64,000 nt of DNA, taken from NCBI RefSeq assembly GCF_003583935.1, contig NZ_QYRN01000008.1, positions 124,001-188,000 on the forward strand, written 5' to 3'. Source of the stretch: Aureimonas flava. Lineage in GTDB: Bacteria > Pseudomonadota > Alphaproteobacteria > Rhizobiales > Rhizobiaceae. The notes under the pieces were generated by a model. That model was not told the DNA's origin. It saw only the letters and a program-made list of their open reading frames with translations, and searched no databases. Below, in pieces: positions 36,684 through 45,479 of the stretch (position 1 is its first letter; each line of letters starts with the position of its first letter). The position numbers and the translations under genes were made by a program.

Positions 36684-37937
36684 TCAAGCTTTGTCGAGAC
36701 CGTACACGGAATGCAAGGTGCGCACGGCAAGTTCGGTGTACTCGCCGTCGATCAGGATGGAGATCTTGATCTCGGAGGTGGTGATGGCGCGGATGTTGAT
36801 GCCGCGTCCGGCCAGGGCCTTGAAGGCGGTGGCGGCGACGCCCGTGTGCGAGCGCATGCCGATGCCGATCACCGAGACCTTGGTGAGGCCGCGCTCGGAC
36901 TGCACCACGTCGAAGCGCATCTCGGCCTTGGCGTCCTCGATCGCCTGCGTGGCCTTGGCGAGGTCGCCGGCCGGCACGGTGAAGGTCATGTCGGTGCGCG
37001 TGCCGTCTTCCGAGACGTTCTGCACGATCATGTCGACGTTGACGCCGGCGTCCGCCAGCGGCCCGAAGATGGCCGCGGCCACGCCCGGCCGGTCCTCCAC
37101 GCGGCGCAGCGAGATCTGCGCCTCGTCCTTGGCGTAGGCGATGCCGGTGACGACCTGCTGTTCCACGATTTCATCCTCGTCGCAAATAAGGGTCCCCGGA
37201 GGGTTCAGGAAGTCGCCCATGCCCGGCGCGTCGGGATCCTCGAAGGAGGAGCGCACGAAGGTCCGCACCTTGTGGACCATGGCGAGCTCGACGGAGCGGA
37301 CCTGCAGCACCTTGGCGCCGAGCGAGGCCATCTCCAGCATCTCCTCGAAGGAGACGCGCGCCATGCGCCGGGCCTTCGGCTCGATGCGCGGGTCGGTGGT
37401 GTAGACGCCGTCGACGTCGGTGTAGATGTCGCAGCGGTCGGCCTTGAGCGCAGCCGCGACCGCCACGGCCGAGGTGTCGGAGCCACCGCGCCCGAGCGTG
37501 GCGACGCGGTTGTCCGGGGCGACGCCCTGGAAGCCCGCGATCACGGCCACCTGGCCGTCGCCGAAGCGGCGCACGATCTCCGAGCCGTCGATCTCCTGGA
37601 TGCGCGCGGCGCCGTGCGCGCCGTCGGTGCGGATCGGCACCTGCCAGCCCTGCCAGGAGCGGGCGTTGACGCCCATGTTCTGGAGCGTGATCGCCAGGAG
37701 CCCGGCCGTGACCTGCTCGCCCGACGCCACCACGGCGTCGTACTCGCGCGCGTCGTGCAGGGGGGAGGCCTGGGTGCACCAGCCGACCAGCTCGTTGGTC
37801 TTGCCGGACATGGCCGAGACCACCACCGCCACCTGGTGGCCGGCGTCGACCTCGCGTTTCACATGGCGCGCGACGTTCCGGATCCGGTCGATGTCGGCGA
37901 CGGAGGTGCCGCCGAATTTGAGAACGAGACGCGCCAT
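36684..37937 (-). CDS. lysC: Aspartate kinase
   Basis: LysC phosphorylates aspartate, the first step to lysine, threonine and methionine. The 417-residue protein has the kinase start [16 protein letters not shown], the segment [17 protein letters not shown] and the substrate loop [16 protein letters not shown]. Two ACT domains for feedback control fill residues 265-417 ([18 protein letters not shown] and [19 protein letters not shown]). The start is the ATG at 37937. ptsP follows after 91 bases. It is divergent from ubiG across a 234-base gap. Confidence 0.97.
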   Translation of the reverse strand: MARLVLKFGGTSVADIDRIRNVARHVKREVDAGHQVAVVVSAMSGKTNELVGWCTQASPLHDAREYDAVVASGEQVTAGLLAITLQNMGVNARSWQGWQVPIRTDGAHGAARIQEIDGSEIVRRFGDGQVAVIAGFQGVAPDNRVATLGRGGSDTSAVAVAAALKADRCDIYTDVDGVYTTDPRIEPKARRMARVSFEEMLEMASLGAKVLQVRSVELAMVHKVRTFVRSSFEDPDAPGMGDFLNPPGTLICDEDEIVEQQVVTGIAYAKDEAQISLRRVEDRPGVAAAIFGPLADAGVNVDMIVQNVSEDGTRTDMTFTVPAGDLAKATQAIEDAKAEMRFDVVQSERGLTKVSVIGIGMRSHTGVAATAFKALAGRGINIRAITTSEIKISILIDGEYTELAVRTLHSVYGLDKA

Positions 37938-38171
37938 GGACTTGGAACCGATGCCGGGCGGACGGCCCGCCGGACCTTTGCCGGGGAACCCGCCCACTCT
38001 GGAGGAAACACAGCGCCCGCGCGCTTGTCCCGTTCCGGGGCGCGGCAGGCGGCCCCGGTTAGCCGAAGCGGGGCGGGAGCGCAAGGCGAGCGCGTCGGCC
38101 CGCCGCGCTTGACTTCCGGGCCGGCGGCGGAACATGCCGGCTCTGGAGTTTTCGGGCAACGGATGGGCCGC

Positions 38172-38915
38172 ATGAGCGAGGCACGGCAGACCACGATCGA
38201 CGCCGGCGAGGTGGAGCGCTTCTCGCGCCTGGCCGCCGAGTGGTGGAACCCGCGCGGCAAGTTCAAGCCGCTGCACAAGTTCAACCCGGTGCGCCTCGCC
38301 TATATCCGCGAGCAGGTGGGTCTCGCCTTCGGCCGCGACCTCCACTCGCTGAAGCCCTTCGACGGCCTGCGCATGCTGGACATCGGCTGCGGCGGGGGGC
38401 TCATCGCCGAGCCCCTGGCGCGGCTGGGGGCGGCGGTGGTGGGCGCCGACGCCTCGGCCACCAACATCGAGGTGGCGCGCCTCCACGCCGCCGAGAGCGG
38501 CCTGGCGATCGACTACCGCGCCGAGACCGCCGAGGCTCTCGACGCGGCGGGCGAGCGCTTCGACGTGGTGCTGGCGCTGGAGGTGGTGGAGCACGTCGCG
38601 GACGTCGACCTCTTCCTGACCTCGGCGGCGCGCATGGTGAAGCCCGGCGGGCTCCTGTTCGTGGCGACGATCAACCGCACGGCCAAGGCGCTGGCCTTCG
38701 CCATCGTGGGGGCGGAATACGTTCTGGGCTGGCTGCCGCGGGGCACGCACCAATACGCCAAGCTGGTGCGCCCGGCCGAGATCGAGGCGCCGCTTCGCGC
38801 CGAGGGCCTGGCGCGCATCGACGAGACGGGCGTCGTGTACCATCCGCTGGCCGACGAGTGGCGCCGCTCGCGCGACATGGACGTGAACTACATGGTGCTC
38901 CACCGCCGGCCGTGA
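38172..38915 (+). CDS. ubiG: Ubiquinone biosynthesis O-methyltransferase
   Basis: UbiG carries out both O-methylations in ubiquinone synthesis. The 247-residue protein has the family start [20 protein letters not shown], the SAM motif [19 protein letters not shown], and the membrane-associating region [20 protein letters not shown]. The C terminus ends [14 protein letters not shown] use the ATG at 38172; another ATG lies nine bases upstream. Its stop overlaps the GTG of the next gene as GTGA. Confidence 0.96.
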   Translation: MSEARQTTIDAGEVERFSRLAAEWWNPRGKFKPLHKFNPVRLAYIREQVGLAFGRDLHSLKPFDGLRMLDIGCGGGLIAEPLARLGAAVVGADASATNIEVARLHAAESGLAIDYRAETAEALDAAGERFDVVLALEVVEHVADVDLFLTSAARMVKPGGLLFVATINRTAKALAFAIVGAEYVLGWLPRGTHQYAKLVRPAEIEAPLRAEGLARIDETGVVYHPLADEWRRSRDMDVNYMVLHRRP

Positions 38916-39808
38916 GCGCCCCTCGCGCCGTGGCGGTGGTGCGCCGCGACGGCGCGGTGATCGAGGCGGGCGACGGGGCGCCCGTCGCCTAGTGGAGCCT
39001 GACCAAGACCGCGATCGCGGCCCTTGCCCTGCGTCTGGCGGACGAGGGACGGCTCGACCTCGACGCGCCGGAGCCGGGCGCCCCGTACACGCTGCGCCAG
39101 CTCCTGCGCCACACCGCCGGCCTCCCCGACTACGGCGCGCTGCCGGCCTATCGCCGGGCGGTGGAGGCGGGCGAGACGCCCTGGAGCGATCGCACGGTCC
39201 TGCGCCGGACACGGGCGCACCGCCTGCTCTTCGCGCCGGACGGGGGCTGGCGCTATTCCAACGTCGGCTATCTCCTGGCGCGTCGGCGCCTGGAGGAGCG
39301 GACGGGCCATGCGCTGGGAGACGCGCTGGCCGGCCTCCTGCTCCGACCGCTCGGCCTGCGCGCCACGCGGCTCGCCGAGACGGCGCGGGACATGGCCGAC
39401 CTCCTCCTGCCGCCGCCCTTCCCCTACCATCCGGGCTGGGTGTTCCACGGCACGCTGATCGGCCCCGTGCGGGAAGCCGCCCTGTTCCTCCACCGGCTGC
39501 TCGAGCCGGGCTTCCTGTCGGCGGACGGGCTCGCCGCTCTCCTGTCTTCCCACCGGCTGGCCGACGGCGAGGCCGGCCCTCCCTGGCACGCGCCCGGCTA
39601 CGGCCTCGGCGCGATGACCGGCGAATGGCGCACGCAGGCCGGCCTCTGCGTCGGCGTCGTCGGCCACGGGGCGGCGGGCCCGGGAAGCCGAGGCGCCACG
39701 TTCCGCCTCGCGAAAGGGGCCCGGTCCGTCACCGTGTGCGCCGTCTGCGCCGAGCCGGGACCCGATCCGCAGCTCGGCGTGCTGGAGGCCGCCCGCCCTC
39801 ATCTGTGA
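38912..39808 (+). pseudogene. Serine beta-lactamase-family gene with an in-frame stop
   Basis: A GTG start overlaps the ubiG stop (GTGA), and the frame reads [20 protein letters not shown] before a TAG at 38990-38992. In the same frame the protein resumes at once with WSLTKTAIAALALRLADEGR, which carries the catalytic SxxK motif of class C-type beta-lactamases and esterases. It then reads TLRQLLRHTAGLPDYG, WRYSNVGYLLARRR (the YxN motif) and so on to 39808. All later residues are intact, so the stop looks recent. Restart at the GTG at 39161 would lose the SxxK. It is a pseudogene unless the stop is an error or is read through. Confidence 0.85.
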
Positions 39809-39921
39809 TGGGTCGCCCGCCCCCCTTCCGGTGCCTCGCGCGATCTGATAGGGAATGCTTCCGTTGAAAGTCAGGTTTTGAGACCGCGGGGCCTCGGCCC
39901 CTCGGAAACCGGGAATCCTCG

Positions 39922-40398
39922 ATGTCAGCATCCCCAGCGCGGCTCTCCCCTTCGCTCGACGCGGATCGCCGGGTCGTCGCCTTTCCGCGCTGCCCCACTG
40001 CCGAGCGCATCAATGCGGCGCGCAGCCTTTCGGCCGACCAGCGGCTAGATCTGGAGCGCCTGCGCTGGCTGGCGCTGCGCTCGCAGCTCGCGCCCCGCGC
40101 CGACCTGGAGCGCGCCTGCTACGTGCTGGCCGGCCAGCCCACCGCCTCGCTGGACCGCCTCGCCACCGTGTTCTTCCGGGGCCTTGCCGAGCGCGCATCC
40201 TCCGAGATGGTGATCTACCGGCCGGGCGCCGCGTCGGTGAGCGACGACGAATGCTGGCTCCTGCGCCTGGTGTCGGCGTGCCGGGCCGAACAGGACGCGG
40301 CCGCCGCCGCGCTGGTCGCCTGGCGTGTCGCCCCGTGCGCGAGGCGCTGGATGCGCTTCCTGTCCGCGGCCATGGTGCGCGCGCTGGACGCCGCCTGA
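39922..40398 (+). CDS. Hypothetical protein of 158 residues
   Basis: I do not recognise this gene. It encodes a soluble, Arg/Ala-rich protein with several probable helices (LDLERLRWLALRSQLAPRAD, LDRLATVFFRGLAER) and the stretch DDECWLLRLVSACRAEQD. No signal peptide or membrane helix is evident. Codon use fits the neighbours. It lies alone between the broken beta-lactamase-family gene and dps. Confidence 0.65.
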   Translation: MSASPARLSPSLDADRRVVAFPRCPTAERINAARSLSADQRLDLERLRWLALRSQLAPRADLERACYVLAGQPTASLDRLATVFFRGLAERASSEMVIYRPGAASVSDDECWLLRLVSACRAEQDAAAAALVAWRVAPCARRWMRFLSAAMVRALDAA

Positions 40399-40572
40399 GC
40401 CATGCCGGCGGCCGGTGCCTATCCCGCCGCCCCTCCTCCCGCTGCCTCGCCGCACCCGGCCCTCCCCGCGCACGGGACGCCGGACACTCTCCCGTGCAAC
40501 GCCTCGCCGCGTTCGCTTGTTGGTGGCCGCAAGGGGTGTCCGGCGACGCCCGCGACCACGTCCGTCCACTAG

Positions 40573-40589
40573 TTTAGAATGATTCAAAA
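40573..40589. promoter_or_regulatory. ICE-like box 1 upstream of dps
   Basis: TTTAGAATGATTCAAAA differs at one position from the Irr-binding ICE consensus TTTAGAANNNTTCTAAA as I recall it. It is preceded by CTAG, as is box 2. It lies 106 bases upstream of the dps start. Confidence 0.7.
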
Positions 40590-40620
40590 GAGGCTTGAAA
40601 CGGGGCGCGCGAGCGTCTAG

Positions 40621-40637
40621 TTTGGAATTATTCCAAT
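40621..40637. promoter_or_regulatory. ICE-like box 2 upstream of dps
   Basis: TTTGGAATTATTCCAAT contains a perfect 15-base palindrome (TTGGAATTATTCCAA) of the ICE type. It begins 48 bases after box 1 and is preceded by the same CTAG. It lies 58 bases upstream of the dps start. Confidence 0.7.
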
Positions 40638-40694
40638 TCAGTCTCGCCCGACGCGGCGGGGCCGCGAACCGAACCACCGACGAAGGAGAACCCC

Positions 40695-41165
40695 ATGGGT
40701 CTGGTTGCCGCCAAGATCGAGCCGAGCGCCAAGGAAGAGATCGTCAACGGCCTGACGCAGGCCCTCGCCGAGACCGCCGTGGAGACGCTCAAGGCGCAGA
40801 ACTTCCACTGGAACGTCACGGGCATGAGCTTCGGCCCGCTGCACGAGCTGTTCCAGAAGATCTACGAGGACCATTTCGAGGCGCAGGACACCCTGGCCGA
40901 GCGCATCAAGGCCTTCGACGCCCATGCGGAAGGCCGCTACTCCGTGTATCTCGAGCGCAGCGCGATCGAGGAGCACGACGGCCACGCCGACGCGCGCACC
41001 ATGATCGAGATCCTCATGAAGGATCAGGAGACCCTGTCGTCCACCCTGTCCTCGCTGGCGCAGGTCGCCGAGGAGCACGGCGACTGGGCGACCAACGACA
41101 TGGCCACCGGCCGCATCGAGGTCCACGACAAGTTCGCCTGGATGCTGCGCGCCCACCTCAAGTAG
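40695..41165 (+). CDS. dps: Dps ferritin-like DNA-protection protein
   Basis: Dps forms a 12-subunit shell that oxidises and stores iron with hydrogen peroxide and shields DNA. The 156-residue product has the complete intersubunit ferroxidase site: His38 (NFHWNVTG), His50 (GPLHELF), Asp65 and Glu69 (FEAQDTLAERI). Length is typical. GAAGGAG precedes the ATG by eight bases. Two tandem ICE-like boxes upstream suggest iron-dependent control by Irr or a related regulator. It is transcribed alone and is followed by a strong hairpin. Confidence 0.95.
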   Translation: MGLVAAKIEPSAKEEIVNGLTQALAETAVETLKAQNFHWNVTGMSFGPLHELFQKIYEDHFEAQDTLAERIKAFDAHAEGRYSVYLERSAIEEHDGHADARTMIEILMKDQETLSSTLSSLAQVAEEHGDWATNDMATGRIEVHDKFAWMLRAHLK

Positions 41166-41200
41166 GCGCCGCGCCGGCCCGAGGGGCCGCCGGCATGCGA

Positions 41201-41232
41201 AAGGGCCCGCCGGAGCGATCCGGCGGGCCCTT
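41201..41232. terminator. Hairpin between dps and the DUF1289 genes
   Basis: A stem of at least 12 bases (AAGGGCCCGCCGG with its complement, six-base loop) lies between convergent genes. No long T run is present, but it may act in both directions. Confidence 0.7.
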
Positions 41233-41255
41233 CGCGTCTCGGGAGGGGCGAGGCC

Positions 41256-41531
41256 TCAGAGGTCGTCGCCGTCCAACGGACAGGGCACGCCCTCCTGCTC
41301 GCACTTGCGGCGGTAGGCGATGGCCCAGAAGGCGGGGTTCTTGTGCTCGGCACGCAGGCGTGCCAGCAGCGCGTCGAAGAACGCCTTCTTGCGCTCGGCG
41401 CCGCCCGAGCGGGGGAAGGAGTCCTTCTCCATCTTGGTCATCATGCAGCCGACGCAGCGCCCCGCGCGCTTGTACTTGCACACGTCGACGCAGGGGCTCG
41501 GGGCGTCGGCCCAGGCTGGCGATACGCTCAT
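41256..41531 (-). CDS. DUF1289 protein
   Basis: The 91-residue protein has the DUF1289 pattern of four cysteines in SPCVDVCKYKRAGRCVGC, followed by MTKMEKDSFPRSGGAERKKA, and a C-terminal YRRKCEQEGVPCPLDGDD. The cysteines may bind iron or zinc. The function is unknown. It is one of two tandem DUF1289 genes, 35 bases downstream of the other, and shares its layout, including the final RRxCExxGxPCPLD. Confidence 0.82.
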   Translation of the reverse strand: MSVSPAWADAPSPCVDVCKYKRAGRCVGCMMTKMEKDSFPRSGGAERKKAFFDALLARLRAEHKNPAFWAIAYRRKCEQEGVPCPLDGDDL

Positions 41532-41566
41532 GGACGGGGCCGCTCCGTGTCTTGGGAGACCTGCAG

Positions 41567-41860
41567 TTAGGCGGCCTCCCGCCCCTTGTCGAGGCCCGCC
41601 TCCAGCTTGTCGAGCGGGCACGGCCGGCCCTTCTTCTCGCAGCGCCGGCGATAGAGGCGCGACCAGTAGCCGTAGCGCCCCGCCGCCTGGAGCCGCGCGC
41701 TCAGCATCGCCAGGAAGGCGCGCTTCTCGCCCTTGCCCTCCAGCTTCTTGAACCGCTTCTTCTCCGGCTTGGTCATGCGGCAGCCGATGCATTGCCCCTC
41801 GATCCGGAACTTGCAGACCGAGATGCAGGGGCTGGGCGCCTTGGCGAAGGTCTTGGCCAT
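41567..41860 (-). CDS. DUF1289 protein (second copy)
   Basis: The 97-residue protein reads KAPSPCISVCKFRIEGQCIG, then CRMTKPEKKRFKKLEGKGEK and RLYRRRCEKKGRPCPLDKLE. It is a paralogue of the 91-residue neighbour with the same cysteine positions but more basic residues in the middle. The start is the ATG at 41860, 23 bases after the DUF1178 stop. It may be part of an operon that begins with the nitrilase-family gene. Confidence 0.85.
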   Translation of the reverse strand: MAKTFAKAPSPCISVCKFRIEGQCIGCRMTKPEKKRFKKLEGKGEKRAFLAMLSARLQAAGRYGYWSRLYRRRCEKKGRPCPLDKLEAGLDKGREAA

Positions 41861-41883
41861 GGATCGTCTCCCGCGTCGCCTCG

Positions 41884-42348
41884 TCAGTTCCGGTCTTCAG
41901 GCAGCGGCGGCAGCGGCAGCGCGGGGATCCCGTCCTCCAAGAGGCGGCGCACCTCGCGCCCGCTCGCTTGGCCCCAGATCTGGCGCTCCTCGGCCTCGCC
42001 GCGATGGATTCGCCGGGCCTCCTCGGCAAAGCCCGCGCCGACGTTCTCGCCCTCGGCGCGCACCTTGCGCGCCATCTCCTGCATGCGCCGATAGAGAGCG
42101 GCGGCCTCGCCGGAGGGCGCGCTCGCGACAGCGCCGCCGGTCGGCCCCGACTGCGATCCGGCACTCACCCCCGATCCAGGCGCGGCCGCGATGGCCGGCC
42201 TCATCAAGGCCTTGTCCACCGCGCGGGCGTCGCAGACAGGGCAGGCCAGATGGCCCGCCTCGCCCTGCGCGTCGAAATCGGCGGAGGAGCGGAACCAGCC
42301 GTCGAAGCCGTGGCCGCAACGCCGGCAGCGCAGCGCGTAGCGGATCAT
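41884..42348 (-). CDS. DUF1178 zinc-ribbon protein
   Basis: The 154-residue protein starts MIRYALRCRRCGHGFDGWF, then has ACPVCDARAVDKALMRPAIA, a four-cysteine zinc ribbon typical of DUF1178. The middle is flexible, and the C-terminal part is helical (RRMQEMARKVRAEGENVGAG) and ends in a Pro/Leu-rich stretch. Its ATG overlaps the stop of the nitrilase-family gene by four bases (ATGA), implying translational coupling, a pairing seen in many rhizobia. Confidence 0.88.
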   Translation of the reverse strand: MIRYALRCRRCGHGFDGWFRSSADFDAQGEAGHLACPVCDARAVDKALMRPAIAAAPGSGVSAGSQSGPTGGAVASAPSGEAAALYRRMQEMARKVRAEGENVGAGFAEEARRIHRGEAEERQIWGQASGREVRRLLEDGIPALPLPPLPEDRN

Positions 42349-43199
42349 GCCCGTTCGGGCAGGCGCGGCGCCTCGAAGGGCCGGCGGTTCTTCAGGTTGG
42401 GGATCTTGGAGCGCACGCTGGCGACGAGGTCCGTGTCGATGGCGGCGAGCGCGACGCCGGGCTCGTCGCCCCGCACCTCGGCGATCACCCGGCCCCACGG
42501 GTCGCAGATCAGCGAATGGCCGAAGGTCTCGCGGCCGTCCTCGTGGCGCCCGCCCTGGGCGGCCGCGATCATGAAGCAGTTGTTCTCGATCGCGCGGGCA
42601 CGCAGGAGCACGTGCCAGTGCGCCTCGCCGGTCTGCCGGGTGAAGGCGGCGGGCGCGGTCAGCACCTCGGCGCCCGCCAGCGCCTGGGCGCGGAACAGCT
42701 CGGGAAAGCGCATGTCGTAGCACACCGCGAAGCCGAGCCGGGCCGAGCCGTCGGCGAAGGCGACGTCCGCCAGCCCCGAGCGGGTGCCCGGCGCGTAGGT
42801 CGCCGATTCGCGCCAGCTCTCGCCGCCGTCCAGGTCCACGTCGAACATGTGGATCTTGTCGTAGGTCTCGATCGTGCCGCCGTCCGGCCCGAACAGGAAG
42901 GCGCGGTTGGCGGCCATGCCGTCGGCGGCCGCGACCGCGGTCGAGCCGAGATGTAGGACGATCGCGTGCCGGCGGGCGAGGGCGCGCGCGGCGGCCACCA
43001 CCGGGTCGCTCTCGGCCGGCCGCAGATGGTCGCGGAACAGGGCGCGGTCGCGGCACAGCATGCCTGTCATCTCGGGCGTCTGGACATAGGTCGCGCCCCG
43101 GTCGGCGGCCTCGGCCACCAGCACCTCCATCGCCTCGATGTTGCGGGCGGGATCCTGGCCGGAGCGCATCTGCACCACGGCGGCTCGGAACGTCGTCAT
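42345..43199 (-). CDS. Carbon-nitrogen hydrolase (Nit-family)
   Basis: The 284-residue enzyme has the nitrilase catalytic triad: Glu in YVQTPEMTGM, Lys in IETYDKIHMFD and Cys in LGFAVCYDMRFPELF. Arrangement and length match Nit1/Nit2-type deaminated-glutathione or omega-amidases, which repair misused metabolites. It lies between grxC and the DUF1178 gene. The link to glutathione metabolism is supported by the glutaredoxin neighbour but is inference. Confidence 0.92.
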   Translation of the reverse strand: MTTFRAAVVQMRSGQDPARNIEAMEVLVAEAADRGATYVQTPEMTGMLCRDRALFRDHLRPAESDPVVAAARALARRHAIVLHLGSTAVAAADGMAANRAFLFGPDGGTIETYDKIHMFDVDLDGGESWRESATYAPGTRSGLADVAFADGSARLGFAVCYDMRFPELFRAQALAGAEVLTAPAAFTRQTGEAHWHVLLRARAIENNCFMIAAAQGGRHEDGRETFGHSLICDPWGRVIAEVRGDEPGVALAAIDTDLVASVRSKIPNLKNRRPFEAPRLPERA

Positions 43200-43209
43200 C
43201 GGCGCGCCC

Positions 43210-43467
43210 TCAGGACGCCAGGAGCGGATCGAGCCCGCCGGCCCGGTCCAGGGCGTGCAGGTCGTCGCAGCCGCCGATGTGGCGCTCGCCGATGAAGATC
43301 TGCGGGAAGGTCGCGCTGCCGGGCGCGCGCGTCATCATCTCCTGCCGGAAGGCCGGCTCCGCGGTGGCGTCCTTCTCCTCGAAGGCGACGCCCTTGCGGG
43401 TGAGAAGGTCCTTGGCGCGCGTGCAGTAGCCGCAAAATTGCCGGGTGTAGATGGTGACGGGGGGCAT
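43210..43467 (-). CDS. grxC: Glutaredoxin 3
   Basis: The 85-residue dithiol glutaredoxin has the active site CGYC in TRQFCGYCTRAKDLL, the cis-proline segment SATFPQIFIGERHIGGCDDL, and a glutathione-binding fold. It reduces disulfides with glutathione. The ATG at 43467 is preceded by a GGATATC-poor but usable region; upstream in-frame codons look like no conserved protein. It lies ten bases upstream of the nitrilase-family gene and 34 bases after comF. Confidence 0.94.
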   Translation of the reverse strand: MPPVTIYTRQFCGYCTRAKDLLTRKGVAFEEKDATAEPAFRQEMMTRAPGSATFPQIFIGERHIGGCDDLHALDRAGGLDPLLAS

Positions 43468-43501
43468 GGGCGTCCTCGCGATGGGCGAGGGTGATATGCG
43501 G

Positions 43502-44257
43502 TCATCGCGCGCCGGCCGCAACCCTGGCGAAGACCAGGACGTCCACTTCGGCCGCTCCGGCGCGCTTCAGCGCGCGCGTCGCCGCCTCCACGGTGGCGCC
43601 CGTGGTGAAGACGTCGTCCACCAGGAGCACCCGCCGGCCGCGGACCTCGCCCTCGCGCCCCGCCTGGACGTGGAAGGCGCCGCGCACGTTCTCGCGCCGC
43701 TCGTCGGGCCCGAGGCCCACCTGGCTGCGCGTCGCGCGCCGCCGCCGCAGGCACAGCGGCGCATAGGCGAGGCGCTCGGCGCGCGCGACGGCGCGCGCGA
43801 GCTCGGCCGACTGGTTGAAGCGGCGGCTGAGGAGACGCCGGGAATGCAGCGGCACCGGCACCACCAGGTCGCAGTCCGCGATCACCTCCCGCCCCGCCCG
43901 GCGCATCCAGGCGGCCATCAGCGGAACGAGATCGGCTCGGTCGGCGTATTTCAGCGAGGCGACCATGCGGGCGGCCAGCGTCTCGTAGACCAGCGCCGCG
44001 CGCAGGCGTGCGAACACCGGCGGGTCGGCGATCGCCTCCGCCGACAGGAAGCCGGCGCCGAGATCGTAGGAGAAGGGAAGGCCCAGCACCTCGCAATAGG
44101 GCCGCTCGATGAAGCGCAGGGAGCGCCAGCAGTCGGGACAGACCGCGGGCGCCGCGGCCAGCGCGCCGCCGCAGCCCGCGCAGACGGGCGGATAGAGCAG
44201 CCGCCCGATCGGCCCCGCGAAGCGGGACAGCCCGCGCCGGAGGAACTCCATGCCCAT
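43502..44257 (-). CDS. comF: ComF-family phosphoribosyltransferase
   Basis: The 251-residue protein has the ComF zinc finger (PPVCAGCGGAL and PAVCPDCWRSL) and a phosphoribosyltransferase domain with VVPVPLHSRRLLSRRFNQSA and the PRPP loop VLLVDDVFTTGATV. ComF acts with DNA-uptake helicases in naturally competent species; its role in rhizobia is less clear. The ATG at 44257 follows GGGGAGGCG; an ATG six bases downstream is an alternative. It is divergent from a methyltransferase gene. Confidence 0.9.
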   Translation of the reverse strand: MGMEFLRRGLSRFAGPIGRLLYPPVCAGCGGALAAAPAVCPDCWRSLRFIERPYCEVLGLPFSYDLGAGFLSAEAIADPPVFARLRAALVYETLAARMVASLKYADRADLVPLMAAWMRRAGREVIADCDLVVPVPLHSRRLLSRRFNQSAELARAVARAERLAYAPLCLRRRRATRSQVGLGPDERRENVRGAFHVQAGREGEVRGRRVLLVDDVFTTGATVEAATRALKRAGAAEVDVLVFARVAAGAR

Positions 44258-44389
44258 CGCCTCCCCGCGCCCCCGTCCGCCGTGCCGCGCCGGTCGCCCG
44301 GCCGCGGCGCTTTCCTTCCGCCCCGCCCGACGATACTCCCCTTCCGGCGCGCCACAAGCCCTCGCCGCCCATCCACCCGGAGCCCGCCG

Positions 44390-45262
44390 ATGACCGCCAA
44401 CGCCCCATTCGACCGCGACCTGATCGACCGCAGGCGCCTCCGGGCGGCGGCGCGCGGGGCGGGCGGCGCGTCGTTTCTCCTGGACGCGGTGGCCGAGGAA
44501 CTCGCCGAGCGCCTGTCGCTGGTGCAGCGCCGCTTCGCGCTGGGGGTCGAGCTTGCCGGGCACACGGGCGCGCTCGAGGCGCGGCTGCGGGGCGGCGGGC
44601 AGGTGGAGCGGCTCCTGCGCATCGAGCGCGACGCGCGGTTCCTCGGGCCGGGCGAGGGCGTGGTGGCCGACGAGGAGGCGTTGCCGCTCGCCGAGAACAG
44701 CGTGGATCTCGTGCTGTCGCCCCTGTCGCTGCACCTCACCAACGACACGCCGGGCGTGCTAGTCCAGGCGCGGCGCGCGCTGCGGCCGGACGGGCTGTTC
44801 CTGGCCGCGCTGCTCGGCGGCGAGACGCTGCACGAGCTGCGCGCCGCGCTCCTGGCTTCGGAGGCCGAGATCACCGGGGGCGCCAGCCCGCGCGTCGCTC
44901 CCTTCGCCGACCTTCGCGAGGCCGGCGCGCTGCTCCAGCGGGCGGGCTTCGCCCTGCCGGTGATCGACCAGGACCGGCTCACCGTGCGCTACGCGTCGAT
45001 GTTCGAGCTGATGCGCGACCTGCGCGACATGGGCATGAGCAACATGCTCCATGCCCGCGCTCGCCGGCCGGCCGGCCGGCGCCTGTTCCTTCGCGCGGCC
45101 GAGATCTACGCCGAGCGGTTCGCCGACCCGGACGGTCGCGTGCGCGCGACCTTCGACGTCGTCTACCTGTCGGGCTGGAAGCCGCACGAGAGCCAGCAGA
45201 AGCCGCTGAAGCCGGGATCGGCGACCCACAGCCTGGCCGAGGCGCTGAAGCCGAGGCGCTGA
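44390..45262 (+). CDS. Methyltransferase, NDUFAF5/BioC-like
   Basis: The 290-residue protein has FDRDLIDRRRLRAAARGAGG and then a methyltransferase fold with degenerate SAM motif I; LPLAENSVDLVLSPLSLHLT and RALRPDGLFLAALLGGETL are typical of the class. The C-terminal RYASMFELMRDLRDMGMSN matches NDUFAF5, which hydroxylates an arginine in respiratory complex I, and alphaproteobacterial relatives. The usual GxGxG glycine motif is weak, as in NDUFAF5-like proteins. The substrate is not certain. Confidence 0.85.
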   Translation: MTANAPFDRDLIDRRRLRAAARGAGGASFLLDAVAEELAERLSLVQRRFALGVELAGHTGALEARLRGGGQVERLLRIERDARFLGPGEGVVADEEALPLAENSVDLVLSPLSLHLTNDTPGVLVQARRALRPDGLFLAALLGGETLHELRAALLASEAEITGGASPRVAPFADLREAGALLQRAGFALPVIDQDRLTVRYASMFELMRDLRDMGMSNMLHARARRPAGRRLFLRAAEIYAERFADPDGRVRATFDVVYLSGWKPHESQQKPLKPGSATHSLAEALKPRR

Positions 45263-45275
45263 CGCCTGCGGACGG

Positions 45276-45479
45276 CTACGGCTCTTTCAGGATGTCCGCG
45301 ACCTTCTCCATCAGGTCGTTGAACAGGGCGGCCACGCCGTCGTGCGTGTCGCCGAGGCCCGCCAGGAGGGCCAGCCCCACCAGCGCGACGATGAGCCCGT
45401 ACTCGATCGCCGTCGCGCCCGCGCGATCGGACAGGAAGCGGCGCGTGGCCGCGCGCGCGAAGGACGCGGACCTCAGCAT
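45276..45479 (-). CDS. Flp-type pilin
   Basis: The 67-residue protein has the type IVb pilin core RFLSDRAGATAIEYGLIVAL, with G before ATAIEYG as the prepilin-peptidase site and Glu5 after it, followed by a hydrophobic helix VGLALLAGLGD. Flp pilins form Tad pili. No Tad machinery is in this window. The start overlaps the end of the upstream hypothetical gene by seven bases. It may be a second pilin locus or work with Tad genes elsewhere. Confidence 0.88.
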   Translation of the reverse strand: MLRSASFARAATRRFLSDRAGATAIEYGLIVALVGLALLAGLGDTHDGVAALFNDLMEKVADILKEP

